Source of the DNA: Vibrio tarriae
GTDB lineage: Bacteria > Pseudomonadota > Gammaproteobacteria > Enterobacterales > Vibrionaceae
Assembly (NCBI RefSeq): GCF_002216685.1
Contig: NZ_CP022353.1
Coordinates: forward strand, 2,604,001-2,668,000
Direction of reading: 5' to 3'
DNA: 64,000 bases
Shown: positions 62,384 through 64,000 of the stretch, one piece after another
Layout: the number at the start of each line of letters is the position of its first letter
Numbering within the stretch: position 1 is the stretch's first letter
Program-made: the position numbers and the translations under genes
The notes under the pieces: generated by a model
Told to the model about the DNA's origin: nothing
Databases searched by the model: none
Seen by the model: the letters and a program-made list of their open reading frames with translations, nothing else

Positions 62384-63451
62384 ATGGCATTGTTTCAATC
62401 AGCCCCACACTCCCTCTGTATCCTGCGTTTATCGGCGATTGGTGATGTCTGTAATACGATAGCTGCCGTACAAGCGATTCAACGCCAATGGCCGCAAACA
62501 CGCATCACTTGGGTGACGGGTAAACTGGAAGCAGAACTTATCCAATCTCTGCCCGATATTCAGGTCATCGTGTTTGATAAAAAACTCGGATGGCGTGCTT
62601 ATACTCAGCTTTGGCAGCAATTAAAGTCTGAGCGTTTTGATGCGCTGCTGCACATGCAGTACGCTTTTCGCGCCAGCATTGCGACTTTGGGGATCAAAGC
62701 TCGCTATAAACTGGGTTTTGATGCGGCGCGCAGCCAAGATTTTCAAACTTGGTTTACCAATGTCAAAGTTCCCTCACCGGACAAAATGCACGTCTTAGAT
62801 GGTTTATTGGCGTTTGTTGAGCACTTAGGTATTCGCGATATTGAGCCTAAGTGGTCACTCACCTGCCAACCTGACGATCTGACATGGGCTGAGGCGCAGT
62901 TTCAGCCCGAGCAGCCTCGCTTAGTTGTGGTGCCCGGAGCAAGCAAAGCTTATAAGAATTGGACGGTAGAGGGCTATGCAGCAGTTATTGAACATGCCCA
63001 ACAACAAGGCTGGCAAGTGATCTTGGCCGGAAGCCCAGCACAAGTTGAGCGCGATCTGGCCGCGCAAGTGGAGCAAGCACTCGCTCACCCCGTCTTAAAC
63101 TTGGTGGGAAAAAGCACGCTGCAACAGATGCTCGCACTGCTCGCAAAGGCAGATTTGGTGATCGCCCCCGATACAGGCCCTGCGCATATGGCTAATGCCA
63201 TGCATACACCAATCATTGGTCTCTACGCTCACCATAATCCTGAGCGCACAGGTCCATACCATTATCGCCACTATGTTGTTTCCGCTTACCAAGAAGCTTT
63301 ACTTGCGGAAACCGGTAAAACGCCGCAGCAGGTTGATTGGCGCACGCGGGTTAAAGACCCCAATGCGATGCAGCGCATCACTGCGCAACAAGTGATTGCG
63401 ATGTTTGAGCGTGCCGCTGCTGACATCATGGCCACACGGGTGAACGATTGA
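62384..63451 (+). CDS. LPS heptosyltransferase (WaaC-type, GT9)
   Basis: A 355-residue GT9 enzyme: SLCILRLSAIGDVCNTIAAVQ at the start, VVVPGASKAYKNW and VIAPDTGPAHMANAMHTP (canonical DTGPxH). This class adds heptose I to Kdo; V. cholerae genes here are annotated rfaC-like. waaF is found elsewhere in the window, which makes heptosyltransferase I the natural reading. A third GT9 gene (53844-54893) leaves some doubt. ATG 62384 is used; a TTG two codons upstream is possible. Confidence 0.82.
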   Translation: MALFQSAPHSLCILRLSAIGDVCNTIAAVQAIQRQWPQTRITWVTGKLEAELIQSLPDIQVIVFDKKLGWRAYTQLWQQLKSERFDALLHMQYAFRASIATLGIKARYKLGFDAARSQDFQTWFTNVKVPSPDKMHVLDGLLAFVEHLGIRDIEPKWSLTCQPDDLTWAEAQFQPEQPRLVVVPGASKAYKNWTVEGYAAVIEHAQQQGWQVILAGSPAQVERDLAAQVEQALAHPVLNLVGKSTLQQMLALLAKADLVIAPDTGPAHMANAMHTPIIGLYAHHNPERTGPYHYRHYVVSAYQEALLAETGKTPQQVDWRTRVKDPNAMQRITAQQVIAMFERAAADIMATRVND

Positions 63452-63493
63452 CACACCTTTTATACCCAGATTTATTCGTAGCGAGGATTTTTC

Positions 63494-64000
63494 GTGAATA
63501 AACCAACGCTTGCTGTCGCATTGATAGTAAAAAATGAAGCGCGTCATCTGGATGAGTGCTTACAAACCGTGCACGACTGGGTTGATGAGATCGTAGTGCT
63601 CGATTCTGGCAGTCACGATGAAACCGAGCAGGTCGCGCATCGTTACACTGAAAAATTTTACGTGAATGCAAAGTGGCCGGGCTTTGGCCCGCAGCGCCAA
63701 TTGGCACAATCTTATGTCCAATCGGATTATGTGCTGTGGCTGGATGCCGATGAGCGAGTCACACCTGAGCTCAAGCAGAGCATTTTACAAGCCGTTGCCG
63801 CTAATAAGCCGGATACCTTGTATCAATTTGCACGCCTCAGTTGGGTGTTTGGTCGCTTTATCCGCCATAGTGGTTGGTACCCCGATCGCGTACTGCGCCT
63901 CTACCCAACTCAACTGACTCGCTACAATGGCGCATTAGTGCATGAAAAGGTACACGTTGAACCAAGCATGAAAGTCGAAACTTTAGCGGGCGATGCGATT
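63494..64000 (+). CDS. WaaE/KdtX-like core glycosyltransferase (GT2), cut by window end
   Basis: Starting at GTG 63494 with GAGGATTT upstream, 169 codons run open to the window edge. The product begins [19 protein letters not shown] and contains [21 protein letters not shown] and [13 protein letters not shown] (DxD motif), then [16 protein letters not shown]. This is the pattern of GT2 LPS core transferases such as WaaE/KdtX (beta-1,4-glucosyltransferase on heptose I). The C-terminal part is outside the window. Confidence 0.85.
   Translation, partial: MNKPTLAVALIVKNEARHLDECLQTVHDWVDEIVVLDSGSHDETEQVAHRYTEKFYVNAKWPGFGPQRQLAQSYVQSDYVLWLDADERVTPELKQSILQAVAANKPDTLYQFARLSWVFGRFIRHSGWYPDRVLRLYPTQLTRYNGALVHEKVHVEPSMKVETLAGDAI

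Noticed and set aside
1..64000. CRISPR arrays, tRNA or rRNA genes, complete insertion sequences
   Set aside because: None was seen on either strand when reading the window. Small structured RNAs could be missed without a covariance-model search.

Overview
The window is a chromosomal surface-polysaccharide region of a Vibrio, most probably Vibrio cholerae or a close relative. The reason is layout: an O-antigen/capsule block lies between gmhD (rfaD, 48.1 kb) and the metallo-beta-lactamase/beta-CASP gene called rjg in V. cholerae (2.2-3.5 kb), which is the known serogroup-determining site of that species. Flanking genes have balanced, housekeeping-like base composition. The interior (about 5.6-15.4 kb and 28-44 kb) is visibly AT-rich, as expected of exchanged serogroup DNA. 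All assignments come from reading the sequence and from family knowledge; no database search was run.

Layout. 0-4 kb: end of a ghrA-like reductase, a uracil-DNA glycosylase family gene, a YbdG-type mechanosensitive channel, rjg and a VanZ-like gene. 4.4-5.5 kb: wecA (+), facing a leftward operon across a strong shared terminator. 19.7 down to 5.6 kb (- strand): wza-wzb-wzc, then a Wzy-like polymerase, a Wzx flippase, a nitroreductase-like gene, a pyruvyltransferase-like gene, a glycosyltransferase, the three-gene UDP-L-QuiNAc set (wbvB, wbvR, wbvD types) and a final glycosyltransferase. 20.1-25.2 kb (+): a yjbEFGH-type exopolysaccharide operon and a trypsin-like lipoprotein. 25.3-28.2 kb: a monotopic initiating phosphoglycosyl transferase, the 3' remnant of a reductase gene and a large WbpM-type 4,6-dehydratase. 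47.9 down to 28.2 kb (- strand): rmlB, rmlA, a 3,4-ketoisomerase, an N-acyltransferase, a MaoC-like hydratase, an aminotransferase (dTDP-3-acylamino-3,6-dideoxyhexose), glycosyltransferases, a PglK/MsbA-like ABC flippase, a four-gene cluster that reads as a phosphoramidate pathway, a GtrA/GtrB-type side-chain module and nucleotide-sugar reductases. 48.1-64 kb: gmhD and the LPS core genes (GT-deacetylase fusion, acyltransferase, waaL, waaF, GT9, GT32, waaA, a HAD/NTP-transferase group, two WavE-family genes, kdkA, a heptosyltransferase, and a WaaE-type GT cut by the window end).

Most interesting: 33.3-39.1 kb resembles the Campylobacter jejuni capsule O-methyl phosphoramidate genes (Cj1418-Cj1417-Cj1416, in the same transcription order). 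Here the glutamine-kinase homologue carries an extra N-terminal nucleotidyltransferase-like domain, and neither methyltransferases nor a Cj1415-like kinase are visible. Four genes (a glycosyltransferase, the nitroreductase-like gene, the MaoC-like hydratase and waaL) are broken by single-base changes in homopolymers. In each case an 8-base run would restore the full reading frame, so they are either phase-variable/mutated or sequencing errors. Two JUMPStart/ops elements sit at the heads of the two long leftward operons, pointing to RfaH-type antitermination.
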